A DNA stretch of 35,842 nt from Methanobacteriota archaeon (GTDB taxonomy: Archaea; Thermoplasmatota; Poseidoniia; Poseidoniales; Poseidoniaceae): the NCBI GenBank assembly GCA_002709705.1, contig PAQE01000029.1, positions 36,360 through 72,201 on the forward strand, written 5' to 3'. Made by a program: the position numbers and the translations under genes. Of this stretch, positions 25,147-34,050 are shown in pieces. Numbering within the stretch: the stretch's first letter is position 1; the number at the start of each line of letters is the position of its first letter. The notes under the pieces were generated by a model. It saw only the letters and a list, made by a program, of their open reading frames with translations, ran no database searches and was not told the origin of the DNA.

Positions 25147-28100
25147 TCACACATCATCTAGGCTAAACATCGTAGGTACAGCTTCTTGCTGAGCCTGTTC
25201 TTGTTGCATCTGATGTTGTTGCCATTGTGGGACCTCTGCAGGAGGTTGCCAACCCAATTCCATCGCTTTGGCGGTATCTCCTTGAGCGACGTAATAGTCA
25301 ATCCATTCAAGTCTCCTAGCCTCTTCTTCTTGGAACATAGCGGAAACTTTCATCTCTTCTGCTCGGTTGTATGCAGCCTTCCTTCTACCAGCTTGCTTTG
25401 CAATCATAGCAACAGATATGACTGCTAGAAGGAATACGACTAATGCGATTAACACGATTATTTCAGTGTCTAACCCCATACTATCATCTTCACTACCTGC
25501 TACATAATCTGCATCATATTTGTTCGGAATTCCATCATCATCGTGGTCATCGAAAGATGCACATTGGACTTGACCTCTCAATCCCGAGCTGATGCTTGAA
25601 TCGTAAGGGCAAGGGTCGGTTTGGTCAGAAACTCCGTCCTTGTCTGTGTCGGTGCATCCAAAGTAATCAATGTAGGATTCACCATACTTCAAATTACATT
25701 CATCAGGTTGCCAAGACCCCAATTTTTGATTGTCCCCATAACCATCACCATCAGTGTCGGCCCACTGTGAAACTCGAACAGGGAAAGCGTCAGGCAACCT
25801 CCCTGTACTGTTATCTCCCCATCCATCGCCGTCGGTATCTGACCATTGGCTAGGGTCTAGAGGGAATGCATCTCCCCACTGATCACGAATTGTGATTAGG
25901 GCACCTATGTCTTGCTCATCTGCGATTGTTGTGTTGACCCAGCCATAGTTGTCTCCCCATCCATCCAGATCGGTATCTTCCCATTGTAGAGGGTCTTCAG
26001 GGAAATCATCGTCTACATCGGCCCATGAATCATTATCAGCATCAGGACATCCTTGCCGTGAGTTGTTAGTGCTCGTACCGTATTCATCTGGGCACTCATC
26101 ACCGTTAGGGACAGCTTGGTTGTCTCCCCATCCGTCTCCATCTTTGTCAGTTTGCTGATAGAAATCCTCAGGGAAGGCATCGAATGGATCTACTACCCCA
26201 TCATTATCAGAATCAGGACATCCTCTTGCCGCAGGTATTGTCGATTGACCGAACAATTCAGGGCATTGATCTCCATTATTGCCATCAGAGTTGTCACCGA
26301 AACCATCGCCGTCGAAATCACTCCACTGAGTTGGATCATTCGGGAAGAAATCTCCATTCGGGAGAATTGGTCTATCTCCGTAACCGTCTCCATCAGTATC
26401 AGCCCATTGACTTGAATCGTCTGGGAAAGCATCTGGGTTGTTTCCTAACGGGTTGTCGCCGTAATTGTCTCCATCCCTGTCTTCCCACTGAGTCCCATCT
26501 GTTGGGAATGGATCTCCTGCGTTTGACCATCCGTCTCCATCAGCATCTGGGCAACCTACTCTGTCCATTGATGAAGTTCCGTATTCACCAGGACATTCGT
26601 CAGGGTTGTTTCCAGAGGTATTGTCTCCAAATCCGTCTCCATCACTGTCACGCCACTGAGTCGGATCGTCAGGGAATGCATCAGCATCCCCTGTCGGGTG
26701 AGCCGGCCAGTCAGGCGTGGCATCAGACCATCCGTCGCCGTCAGTATCTCTGCATCCGATACGGTCCTCTGTAGAATTGCCCCAAGTGTTAGGACAACCG
26801 TCAGATAGAGGAGTATTTGGCTCATCACCAATCCAGTCGCCATCGCTGTCAGCCCATTGATATCTGAATAGAGGGAATTTGTCGACTTGTGTAGCCGTTG
26901 AATCATATTCTCCAGGCCAACTTTCATCTTCTTCAGTAGTTGAAGGGTCGTCTACAGGTCTGATTGAAGTCCAAGACGCATTGTCATAATTATCTCCCCA
27001 TCCATCACCATCAGTATCATTCCATTGTGACGGGTTCATCGGGAATGCATCGCCCCTTTGATTAATGTGTAATTCAGTCAATGGTTGTACATCGTAGTAG
27101 TAATTGTCTCCCCGCCCATCTGAATCAGAATCAGCCCACTGTTCGGGGTCTGCTGGGAATACATCGCCTTCATTTGAGTATCCATCGCCATCGCCATCCG
27201 GGCAACCGAATCTATCTTGGAAACTTGTCCCATATGTGTTGGGACACGCATCGCCTTGAGATGCAGGGAGAGGATTGTCTCCATATCCATCATTGTCTGT
27301 ATCGTTCCACTGGGTCCCATCATCAGGGAATGCATCGGTTTTACCGTCACCTTGGTCAGATGTATTCCATCCATCATTGTCAGGGTCTAGGTCTGCGAAC
27401 CAAATGTAGAAACCTTCGTCGTTTCTACCGAATGCCTGAGCAATTCTTGAACCATCTGGAGACCATGATAATCCATTATTTTCCCCACAGTTGTTATTAC
27501 TGCCAGAACTGCAGTTACCAGGTCTGGGTTGAACAATGTTGTCTATGCTATTTCCTGTTGAAACTTCGTAAATCCTAGCTGTAGCTCCATCGCCTTGGTA
27601 CCAACCCATCCCGAAGATAACTTGTCGACCATCAGGTGAGAAATCTGAGGCATAGCAAGAAGTGGAAGTCGACTTACTCCATTTTTGTGTCCAAGAACCA
27701 GCAGCATATACTCGAATAGTAGCGCCTCCGCCATCCCATCCTTCACATATTGCCATGTGCTTTCCATCGTGCGACCAGTCTACGGAATTAACAGCACCAT
27801 TCGGTGCCGATTCAGATCTCACTGTTGACCATGAAGAAGTCTCAACAACGTAGAAATCATTGTTGCTTCCAATTAGTAAATGGCTTCCGGTTGGGGAAAA
27901 CTCGACTGAATAAAATCTATCTTCGCCACCAGGATTCAGATTTTGAATTACCGAACCATCGGTCATGTTAATCATTCTTACAACACCGTTGGTGCCACCA
28001 TTACCAGAACGCCCGATTGCAATTGCAGCCATTTCTCCATCAGGTGAAATGTCGATATCGTAAGGGTAATCTCCTCCTCCAACATCAGCACTGATTGTTC

Positions 28101-28590
28101 CATGAACGGTTGATAGATTATTTGCATAGTACACGTGAGCAGTATCATCACTCTTGGTAACTCCAACGAATCTGCCATCGCCAGACCAAGAAACGCTGGA
28201 CAATTCTCCTCCAACATTCACAGATTGGAAATTAGTACCAGACGTAGCATTCCATAATCGCAAATACCCATTTTCATCACTGCTAGCGATTGCAGTACCG
28301 TCGGGGGAGTGGTCAACATCGGTAAAATCATAATTTTGAGTAATTGCAACATCTTTTGCAAAATTCGGATTTGAGGAAGTCCACCCGTCATTGAAATCAG
28401 AAGTCCCATCGCCATCTCTATCGGGGCAACCGGTCCTATCAACCGTTGAGTTTCCTGCAGCATAAATGCAATCATCAACGGAATCATCGACTCCATCACC
28501 GTCGATATCGGCTCCAGACGCAAGCGTAAGCATACTCATTGATACCATCAAAAATATCAGAGAAAACGCTCGGCGATTGGCGCTTGCCAT
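25147..28590 (-). CDS. Giant surface protein: WD40-like propeller, long TSP3 array, membrane anchor and Gln-rich tail
   Basis: This 1147-residue protein starts with a signal peptide (FSLIFLMVSMSMLTLASG, 9-26). A short TSP3 segment follows (27-70), then a WD40-like propeller (about 75-400) with blades such as DVDHSPDGTAIASSDENGYL and VDWSHDGKHMAIC. Residues about 400-1035 are a long array built on D-x-DGDG-x-GDN alternating with PDxFPxDxxQWxD, which should bind many calcium ions and form a rigid stalk. A helix at about 1043-1064 and an 83-residue cytosolic tail with a coiled, Gln-rich end (QWQQHQMQQEQAQQ) close the protein. GGAG four bases before ATG 28590 supports the start. Its role is probably surface binding or adhesion (inference). 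It is divergent from the STAND regulator. Confidence 0.85.
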   Translation of the reverse strand: MASANRRAFSLIFLMVSMSMLTLASGADIDGDGVDDSVDDCIYAAGNSTVDRTGCPDRDGDGTSDFNDGWTSSNPNFAKDVAITQNYDFTDVDHSPDGTAIASSDENGYLRLWNATSGTNFQSVNVGGELSSVSWSGDGRFVGVTKSDDTAHVYYANNLSTVHGTISADVGGGDYPYDIDISPDGEMAAIAIGRSGNGGTNGVVRMINMTDGSVIQNLNPGGEDRFYSVEFSPTGSHLLIGSNNDFYVVETSSWSTVRSESAPNGAVNSVDWSHDGKHMAICEGWDGGGATIRVYAAGSWTQKWSKSTSTSCYASDFSPDGRQVIFGMGWYQGDGATARIYEVSTGNSIDNIVQPRPGNCSSGSNNNCGENNGLSWSPDGSRIAQAFGRNDEGFYIWFADLDPDNDGWNTSDQGDGKTDAFPDDGTQWNDTDNDGYGDNPLPASQGDACPNTYGTSFQDRFGCPDGDGDGYSNEGDVFPADPEQWADSDSDGRGDNYYYDVQPLTELHINQRGDAFPMNPSQWNDTDGDGWGDNYDNASWTSIRPVDDPSTTEEDESWPGEYDSTATQVDKFPLFRYQWADSDGDWIGDEPNTPLSDGCPNTWGNSTEDRIGCRDTDGDGWSDATPDWPAHPTGDADAFPDDPTQWRDSDGDGFGDNTSGNNPDECPGEYGTSSMDRVGCPDADGDGWSNAGDPFPTDGTQWEDRDGDNYGDNPLGNNPDAFPDDSSQWADTDGDGYGDRPILPNGDFFPNDPTQWSDFDGDGFGDNSDGNNGDQCPELFGQSTIPAARGCPDSDNDGVVDPFDAFPEDFYQQTDKDGDGWGDNQAVPNGDECPDEYGTSTNNSRQGCPDADNDSWADVDDDFPEDPLQWEDTDLDGWGDNYGWVNTTIADEQDIGALITIRDQWGDAFPLDPSQWSDTDGDGWGDNSTGRLPDAFPVRVSQWADTDGDGYGDNQKLGSWQPDECNLKYGESYIDYFGCTDTDKDGVSDQTDPCPYDSSISSGLRGQVQCASFDDHDDDGIPNKYDADYVAGSEDDSMGLDTEIIVLIALVVFLLAVISVAMIAKQAGRRKAAYNRAEEMKVSAMFQEEEARRLEWIDYYVAQGDTAKAMELGWQPPAEVPQWQQHQMQQEQAQQEAVPTMFSLDDV
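25590..27390 (-). repeat. Degenerate TSP3-type repeat array (DNA level)
   Basis: On the plus strand, blocks like CCATCNCCATC and CCACTGAGTCGG recur every 60 to 150 bases through this stretch. They encode the D-x-DGDG-x-GDN and FPxDxxQW units of the giant surface protein. The units vary in spacing and sequence, unlike CRISPR repeats, and could promote slippage or recombination that changes stalk length. Confidence 0.75.
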
Positions 28591-28671
28591 AGTTCTCCGG
28601 TGTCTTCCTTACAAAAGGATTTACGGTCAAGATGTTCGCGGATATTTTAGGCAATAAAGGGGAATCGTTGA
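28591..28671. promoter_or_regulatory. Divergent control region between giant surface protein and STAND regulator
   Basis: This 81 bp gap must hold promoters for both genes. An AT-rich ATATTTTA (28642-28649) is the only TATA-like element. It sits about 27 bases before the STAND ATG, a spacing that would give a leaderless mRNA, and about 55 bases before the surface-protein ATG if read on the other strand. The match to the archaeal TATA consensus is only partial. Confidence 0.3.
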
Positions 28672-30246
28672 ATGTCATACCGTAATAGGAAAGTCGTGGC
28701 CGGTGATATCCCTCGGGTGAATATAGCGGTCAAAGACCGTATACTGCTCCATCTTTTGGATGAAGACGAGCAGGCAGATCGCTATGTGGTATCTTCAGCA
28801 TTAACGCGACCAGGTATAGCAGAAGCATGTGCCCAACACCCTCCTAATGTAAGTAGAGCCATGCGAACCTTGTTGAGAAAGCGATTGGTTAGCGAACACT
28901 CTCGCTCAATACGTGGCGATGACAGGAGACAAAAAACTTGGCAACTAACAGATGAGGGGCGAGCAGAAGCCAAGGAACGTTTAGGCGAATTATCAGATCT
29001 CAAGGTCCTAATCCGCGACGAGACAGATACTTTGTTAGAAATTGAAGCTAGCCAAGCAGCCAATCGTTTACAAGCAGATTTATCGGTATTACAAATTCTT
29101 CTTCATGCGCAGCACGAAGGAGTTCTAACTTTCGGAGATATTCGTTTCGGACTGGTTACAAAGAAAGACGAGGACTCAGATTTACCTCCTCCCGGCAGGC
29201 TAAAACTGCTAGCAGGCGCTCATGCAACATATCATACATCGCCTCCAAAAACACGCCCAGTGCATGGCAGAACAGATTCTATCCAAGGACTGAATTCTTG
29301 GTTTGAAAAAGGCTCACCGTGCATGGTCATTCATGGTATCGCGGGTATAGGCAAATCGACTTTAGTGGCGAATTGGCTTGGAGAGCACATGACCGAAGTT
29401 CCACATCTGTCAGTATGTTGGTATCCTTGTCAGCCTTGGGATAAAGCGGTGGGATTGGCAGTATCATTGTTGCATAGATTTGGCGTTGATGATAAGCACG
29501 ATCCATATCAATTAATGGAAACATTACCTCTGGCGCCTGGTGCAGAATTCGATGTTGACTCTTGGCGTCGTAGGCTTTTGGCATACCTTACAGATGCACA
29601 GGCCATACGTGAGAGATTTGTCGGCGAATCAGGCGGCCCGCCCCCATATTGGCTGATTGTGTTAGACGATGTCCACCATGTTGCAAAAGATGCTAAAGAT
29701 TTGTTAGGAGCACTATTGGATATCTCAAAGAAAGCCCCGTTGCGATTGATTTTTATTTCAAGAACCACTTTGAATGTGTATGATAGAAGGGATGTACACA
29801 CTAGAGATTTGGTAGAGGAACTTCCTCTTCAAGGACTGTCTATTGATGAGATTAGCGATTGGGTCGAAAACATGGAAGGGGATCCACCAAATCCTGAAGA
29901 CGTACATCGACTAACAGGAGGTCACCCACTGGCTTTAGAACTTCTAGAAATCTACGGTCAAGCCACACATGGAGATTGGTTAAAATTCCTTGATGAGGAG
30001 ATTATTGATCACATGCCGGAAGAGGAGCATGAATTGTTAGCAACGCTCGCCGTGGCAGAATCTCCAGTACCATGGAGCAAACTGTCTTCTGCAGTAAATT
30101 GGGAAGGCAATCCTCCTGAGAGGCTACTAACATACGGACTACTGATAGAATTAGAAGAAGGTATGTGGTTGCATGAAGCGCTTAGAGAGCGATTCCTGCG
30201 AGAGGTAGGGAGCGCTTCTGCGAAGCGTAAAGACCGTCTAAAGTAA
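28672..30246 (+). CDS. Winged-helix STAND/NB-ARC-like ATPase regulator
   Basis: The 524-residue protein has an N-terminal winged helix (about 20-100; PGIAEACAQHPPNVSRAMRTL followed by the wing KTWQLTDEGRAEA), a helical linker, then a STAND-type P-loop ATPase: Walker A GIAGIGKST at 222-230, Walker B LIVLDDVHH at 328-336, a sensor strand LIFISR at 359-364 and the GGHPLALEL motif at 416-424. STAND ATPases switch state on ligand binding and nucleotide exchange; the winged helix suggests transcription control. No TPR, LRR or WD repeats follow the ATPase, only a C-terminal helical region. It is divergent from the giant surface protein, which is a likely target (inference). Its TAA abuts the TGA of trxA. 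Confidence 0.82.
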   Translation: MSYRNRKVVAGDIPRVNIAVKDRILLHLLDEDEQADRYVVSSALTRPGIAEACAQHPPNVSRAMRTLLRKRLVSEHSRSIRGDDRRQKTWQLTDEGRAEAKERLGELSDLKVLIRDETDTLLEIEASQAANRLQADLSVLQILLHAQHEGVLTFGDIRFGLVTKKDEDSDLPPPGRLKLLAGAHATYHTSPPKTRPVHGRTDSIQGLNSWFEKGSPCMVIHGIAGIGKSTLVANWLGEHMTEVPHLSVCWYPCQPWDKAVGLAVSLLHRFGVDDKHDPYQLMETLPLAPGAEFDVDSWRRRLLAYLTDAQAIRERFVGESGGPPPYWLIVLDDVHHVAKDAKDLLGALLDISKKAPLRLIFISRTTLNVYDRRDVHTRDLVEELPLQGLSIDEISDWVENMEGDPPNPEDVHRLTGGHPLALELLEIYGQATHGDWLKFLDEEIIDHMPEEEHELLATLAVAESPVPWSKLSSAVNWEGNPPERLLTYGLLIELEEGMWLHEALRERFLREVGSASAKRKDRLK

Positions 30247-30576
30247 TCAGAAGTCACTAGCAGACATTTGCTGGTTCAGCCAATTTGTTAGTGCTGGCTT
30301 TGGAACCATGCCGGCTTGGTTTGCAACCATCTTGCCGTTGTGGAAAAGGAATAATGCTGGAATGCCACGAACTCCTAAGCGTGCAGCGTTCATAGAATCT
30401 GAATCGGTATTCACTTTGGCGATAGTAACTGGCATTTCCGATGCGACTTGTTCCAAAATAGGACCCAGTGCTTTACATGGACCGCACCATGGCGCCCAGA
30501 AGTCCACAAGAACCCACTCATTTCCATTTATTGCATCATCAAATTCAGCATCGCCTACGGATATGACTTCACCCAC
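30247..30576 (-). CDS. trxA: Thioredoxin
   Basis: A canonical cytosolic thioredoxin of 109 residues with the active site WCGPC at 30-34, the preceding FWAPW, the conserved KVNTDSD strand and the cis-proline segment GIPALFLF. It reduces protein disulfides; the electron donor is not in this window. The start is GTG 30576 with AGGTGA four bases before it; no other in-frame start is available nearby. It is divergent from rpe and its stop abuts the STAND gene. Confidence 0.95.
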   Translation of the reverse strand: MGEVISVGDAEFDDAINGNEWVLVDFWAPWCGPCKALGPILEQVASEMPVTIAKVNTDSDSMNAARLGVRGIPALFLFHNGKMVANQAGMVPKPALTNWLNQQMSASDF

Positions 30577-30602
30577 ACTCTCACCTAAGTTGCGGATTGT
30601 GG

Positions 30603-30618
30603 ACCCTCCTATGAGGGT
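30603..30618. promoter_or_regulatory. 6-bp inverted repeat between trxA and rpe
   Basis: ACCCTC-CTAT-GAGGGT lies 27-42 bases upstream of the trxA start and 58-73 bases before the rpe start, inside the divergent promoter region. It could be an operator, but a 6-bp repeat may also arise by chance. Confidence 0.3.
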
Positions 30619-30675
30619 TTGTACACCCCAATACTCATGACTTGCCTCCTTCTCGGGGTTAATGGGAGAGTAACG

Positions 30676-31347
30676 ATGATTATCGCACCATCGGTACTGA
30701 CGGCCGACCTTGCAGACCTAGGAAACGCTTGCAGCGAGGCTATTGGTGCAGGCTTAGATCGAATCCACCTCGATGTTATGGATGGTAATTTTGTACCAAA
30801 TCTTACCTTCGGGCCGCCAGTAATTGCAAGGTTGCGTAAGGTGCTGGGAGATGAACCAATTTTTGATGCTCATTTGATGGTTGAGAACGCAGAAGAATCG
30901 TTCCAGCAATATATCGACGCGGGTTGCAATCATATTTCTGTCCATGCTGAAGCGGTTAAGCATCTACACAGGTGCGTTACCGCAATCAGAGAAGCAGGAG
31001 CTACCGCCGGAGTCGTTTTGAATCCAGGCACTCCAGCCGAAGCGGCATTAGAAGTGCTATCTGAAATCGATTTGGTGCTCGTCATGAGTGTAAATCCTGG
31101 TTTTGGCGGCCAATCATTCATTCCTAGTGTCGAATCAAAAATTCGAAGATTGAAAGAAGCAATCGATGCTCAAGTTGCTGCTGGTGGCAGGCCAGTACAA
31201 ATTCAAGTTGATGGTGGAGTAAAAGCTCACAATATCGCAATGTTGCGCGACTGGGGAGTCGCGAATTGCGTAGTAGGGTCAGGTATATTCAATGACAAGG
31301 CTAGCGTAGCCGACAATCTTGCAATAATCCGTAAGGCACTAGAGTGA
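30676..31347 (+). CDS. rpe: Ribulose-phosphate 3-epimerase
   Basis: The enzyme interconverts ribulose 5-phosphate and xylulose 5-phosphate in the pentose phosphate pathway. The 223-residue TIM barrel begins IIAPSVLTADLADL and carries the HLDVMDGNFVPNLTFG motif with the metal-binding His/Asp (about 31-46), the MSVNPGFGGQSF phosphate region and the DGGV motif near the C-terminus. ATG 30676 is preferred over ATG 30619: GGGAG precedes it, and family members start with this very sequence. Rpe is more common in bacteria than in archaea. It overlaps or abuts the start of the glycosyltransferase (GTGA), so the two are coupled. Confidence 0.94.
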   Translation: MIIAPSVLTADLADLGNACSEAIGAGLDRIHLDVMDGNFVPNLTFGPPVIARLRKVLGDEPIFDAHLMVENAEESFQQYIDAGCNHISVHAEAVKHLHRCVTAIREAGATAGVVLNPGTPAEAALEVLSEIDLVLVMSVNPGFGGQSFIPSVESKIRRLKEAIDAQVAAGGRPVQIQVDGGVKAHNIAMLRDWGVANCVVGSGIFNDKASVADNLAIIRKALE

Positions 31348-31352
31348 TCTCG

Positions 31353-32360
31353 ATGCGTATATTGCTGGTTACCCGGCTTTTCCCTCTACCGGGAAATGTG
31401 GCTCGTGGTACTTTTGTTTGCGACCACGCTGAATTGCTAACATCGCTCGGACATGAAGTAAAAATCCTCAACGTTTTACCTAGAATGCTCAGGATGAATG
31501 AAGCAAGAAGGTCGACTATGGAAGGTGTTGCTAAAGCACCTAAATCATTCACCCATGGCGATTTTGAAGTTACGGTAAAACGGCATTGGGAGTTGCCAGA
31601 TTTCCTTGCAGTTACAGCCTTTAGCACCTCAAGAATCCGTAGTAATTGGGAACCTGATGTAGTAATCTGTCACACTATTTGGCCTGCAGCATATGCTGCC
31701 AAATCAATCGCGAAAAAGTATGGCGTTCCATGGATAGCAGTCGTACATGGGCACGACTTTGATGTGGCATTAAACGATCACCGCGGTAAAAGAATCGAAT
31801 CTCTTGCTCGCTCAGCAGATCGTTTGGTTGTAGTTTCAGATTCATTGTCAAGATTCGATTCGATCACCATTCCATGCCATCTCAACGTTGATGATGAATG
31901 GTTGAAGCCCATGAAGAAATTCAACGGATTATTCAGAAAATCGAAAATCGATATACTGTTTCCAGCAGATCCTCGTCGCCCAGAAAAGAATCATTTGTTG
32001 GCCCTCAGAGTGGGCGAAGAGCTAGAAACTCGGGGCTGGAAAGTAGGAATAACCACTCTAAAGAAGCAACCGCGCTCTATGGTGTGGGACAGAATGCTGG
32101 CTGCAGATGTTTGCCTCATTACTTCAATTCGTGAATCAGGACCTTTGGTTGCGAAGGAATCGATAGCCTGTGGATGCCCAGTTGTTGCAGTTGACGTCGG
32201 CGATATGGCTCAATGGATGGATGTATGTAATTCAGAAGTTTCTGAATTAGCCGATGCAATAGAGAGTAGACTATCAAATGGCCAAGATGTCACTCTTCCT
32301 GCAAATAGTCAATTTGAGAACGTAAGAACTCAATGGAATTCTTTGCTGGAATCAATGTAA
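31353..32360 (+). CDS. Glycosyltransferase family 4-like protein
   Basis: A GT-B fold transferase of about 335 residues. The N-terminal domain starts MRILLVTRLFPLPGN, typical of GT4 enzymes, and includes VVHGHDFD near 131-138. The C-terminal domain has FPADPRRPEKN (about 203-213) and the retaining-GT E-x7-E motif (E261 and E269 in RESGPLVAKE) before GCPVVAVDVGD. It probably adds a sugar from a nucleotide donor to a surface glycan or glycolipid; donor and acceptor are unknown. A GTG at 31344 overlapping the rpe stop is possible, but ATG 31353 fits the family N-terminus. The last 71 bases overlap the convergent flippase gene. Confidence 0.85.
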   Translation: MRILLVTRLFPLPGNVARGTFVCDHAELLTSLGHEVKILNVLPRMLRMNEARRSTMEGVAKAPKSFTHGDFEVTVKRHWELPDFLAVTAFSTSRIRSNWEPDVVICHTIWPAAYAAKSIAKKYGVPWIAVVHGHDFDVALNDHRGKRIESLARSADRLVVVSDSLSRFDSITIPCHLNVDDEWLKPMKKFNGLFRKSKIDILFPADPRRPEKNHLLALRVGEELETRGWKVGITTLKKQPRSMVWDRMLAADVCLITSIRESGPLVAKESIACGCPVVAVDVGDMAQWMDVCNSEVSELADAIESRLSNGQDVTLPANSQFENVRTQWNSLLESM

Positions 32361-33669
32361 GTAAACCGATTAAGGCTAGAGCGCTCCCTATCGACAATAA
32401 ATAGCATATTGCTACACAGAACAGTGCCAGACCATCACTGAGTTTATCTTCGTCTCCGCATAGAAGTTTGGAGAATGAAAGCATTATTGAACAGCCAATG
32501 ACGCTAGCCCAAGCGGCTCCCATCACTCCATATTCGGGGATCAGTAACCATCCAGAAACTCCAGCTGCCAAAACAACGAGTAAAATCAGCGCAGTAAACC
32601 TCCATGGATTATGACCTGCTTGCAGGGCTACATACCAAGGAATCGCCAGTAGGGTCATCGCCCAACCTGCTAGCAGTATGTCGAAAACCTGAACTGCATC
32701 AGCATAATTTGAATCAAAGAATTTGGGGATTGATAGAGAAACGATTAGGTGACCTGCAATTAGGCCAACGGGCAAGATTACAATGGTCCAATGATGAGCA
32801 GTAAGCATTCTAGAAGAAAATTTGCCTGGTTCTTCCCTCGCTTCACCTAAGTACGGCAATAATGCAGCTCGCATTGCTTGTGGTAGCATAAGGCCCGCAA
32901 TCCATGCCAATTGTGCAACATGATACAAACTTACATCGTCATAAGAAGATAATCCCGCAAGAAGGAATTTTTCCAACTTAGTAACATATGGTAAGATGCC
33001 CAGTGTTACAGCAAATGGTAGAGCCGAAATTAGCAGGGTTTTACTCGATGCCCAATCTTTTGGTAATTCGTCATTTCCATCTCTAGCAAACCTTTCTCCT
33101 ATCCAAAAAGTTCCAATTAGAGAAATTAAAACTCCAATTGAAAATCCACATGCATAAATCGTGGGAGAATCGTAGCCACTTACTAGGAAAAGATAGTAAA
33201 ATCCGGTGGTGATTACTCGCTCAATTAATTTGAGAATCGACTCGATTCTAGCCTCACCTAAAGCTCTCAACATCGCCTTGTGCGGATAGGACATAATGTG
33301 GCCAAAAGCAACGGCAGCACAAGCCATCAGCAACCCCAAAGGAGCATCATTCCAGATGGAGGTTGAAACAATTACGCTACCGAGTAAGAAAGGAATAGCG
33401 ATTAGCGTTTGCAACTTTAGTACACGCCTCACTGCCTTTCGACTTGCTCCCGGAGAGCGAGGAACATCTCGGGCAATGATAGTAGGAAGCCCAGCATCGA
33501 TCAGAATGTACATTGTTGCAAAGGCATCCAATATGACAACAAGTAAGCCATAATCGGACTGCAGTAAGGCTTTAGCTAGTATAACTTGGCCAATTAATCC
33601 GAAGATGATTGCAAGACCATCAGATGAGGCCAGCCACACGGTATCACGTGCTAATTTTGGCCTCCGCAT
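32290..33669 (-). CDS. Polysaccharide biosynthesis flippase (MOP/Wzx-like)
   Basis: A 459-residue protein with about 12 to 14 membrane helices and the pattern of the polysaccharide flippase family: an N-terminal helix with S-S-D-G-L-A-I-I-F-G, then LAKALLQSDYGLLVV and a LIDAGLPTIIARDV motif near 55-70, the segment best conserved in this family. It would move lipid-linked sugar across the membrane. Gene context (glycosyltransferase, ABC exporter) fits surface glycan assembly. ATG 33669 is the first start and lies 52 bp from the bolA start chosen here. The 3' end is nested in the GT gene by 71 bases. Confidence 0.85.
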   Translation of the reverse strand: MRRPKLARDTVWLASSDGLAIIFGLIGQVILAKALLQSDYGLLVVILDAFATMYILIDAGLPTIIARDVPRSPGASRKAVRRVLKLQTLIAIPFLLGSVIVSTSIWNDAPLGLLMACAAVAFGHIMSYPHKAMLRALGEARIESILKLIERVITTGFYYLFLVSGYDSPTIYACGFSIGVLISLIGTFWIGERFARDGNDELPKDWASSKTLLISALPFAVTLGILPYVTKLEKFLLAGLSSYDDVSLYHVAQLAWIAGLMLPQAMRAALLPYLGEAREEPGKFSSRMLTAHHWTIVILPVGLIAGHLIVSLSIPKFFDSNYADAVQVFDILLAGWAMTLLAIPWYVALQAGHNPWRFTALILLVVLAAGVSGWLLIPEYGVMGAAWASVIGCSIMLSFSKLLCGDEDKLSDGLALFCVAICYLLSIGSALALIGLLTLIPAKNSIEFLRSQIDYLQEE

Positions 33670-33721
33670 GGTTGGTCCAGTAGGACAATGGTTGAAAGCA
33701 CAGCGCCTTCTGCGCTATACC

Positions 33722-34045
33722 ATGGTGACCTGTGAGTGGCTGGAAGAGGAAATACGTGGAGTGATTCCAGATTGCGATGTTGAAGCAGTTGACCTCAACG
33801 GTACTCAGGACCATTTCCACATTCGCGTGATATCAGAATCATTTGAAGGAATGCGCCCACTGCAACGCCAAAAAATAATTTTGAATCATTTCAAACCTTA
33901 CATCCCAAGACCGATTCATGCAATTGACATCAAGTGCATGACTCCTGCACAAGCAGAAACTGCAGGAGATACAGTATTCCATCCACATGCTGGAGGAACA
34001 GGAATCCACATTAAGCGGATTCAAAAACACCAAAACAAGGAGTGA
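33722..34045 (+). CDS. BolA family protein
   Basis: BolA proteins bind [2Fe-2S] clusters jointly with CGFS monothiol glutaredoxins. The 107-residue product shows the family core at 1-74, including DHFHIRVISESFEGMRPLQR and PIHAIDIKCMTP with the invariant histidine (H66). A tail of about 30 residues (ETAGDTVFHPHAGGTGIHIK) is longer than usual and His rich. ATG 33722 gives the normal BolA N-terminus; ATGs at 33668 and upstream would add an extension running into the flippase start. The next gene is the CGFS glutaredoxin, after a 5-bp gap. Confidence 0.85.
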   Translation: MVTCEWLEEEIRGVIPDCDVEAVDLNGTQDHFHIRVISESFEGMRPLQRQKIILNHFKPYIPRPIHAIDIKCMTPAQAETAGDTVFHPHAGGTGIHIKRIQKHQNKE

Positions 34046-34050
34046 GACAA

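Noticed and set aside
26184-26774. 196-codon plus-strand frame, His/Leu/Arg rich
   Set aside because: Antisense shadow of the giant surface protein's repeat array.
25590-27390. CRISPR-like regular repeats
   Set aside because: The repeats are divergent, in frame and encode calcium-binding loops; no identical direct repeats with unique spacers.
27081-27578. 165-codon plus-strand frame
   Set aside because: Same reason: antisense of the TSP3/propeller coding sequence, no start signals.
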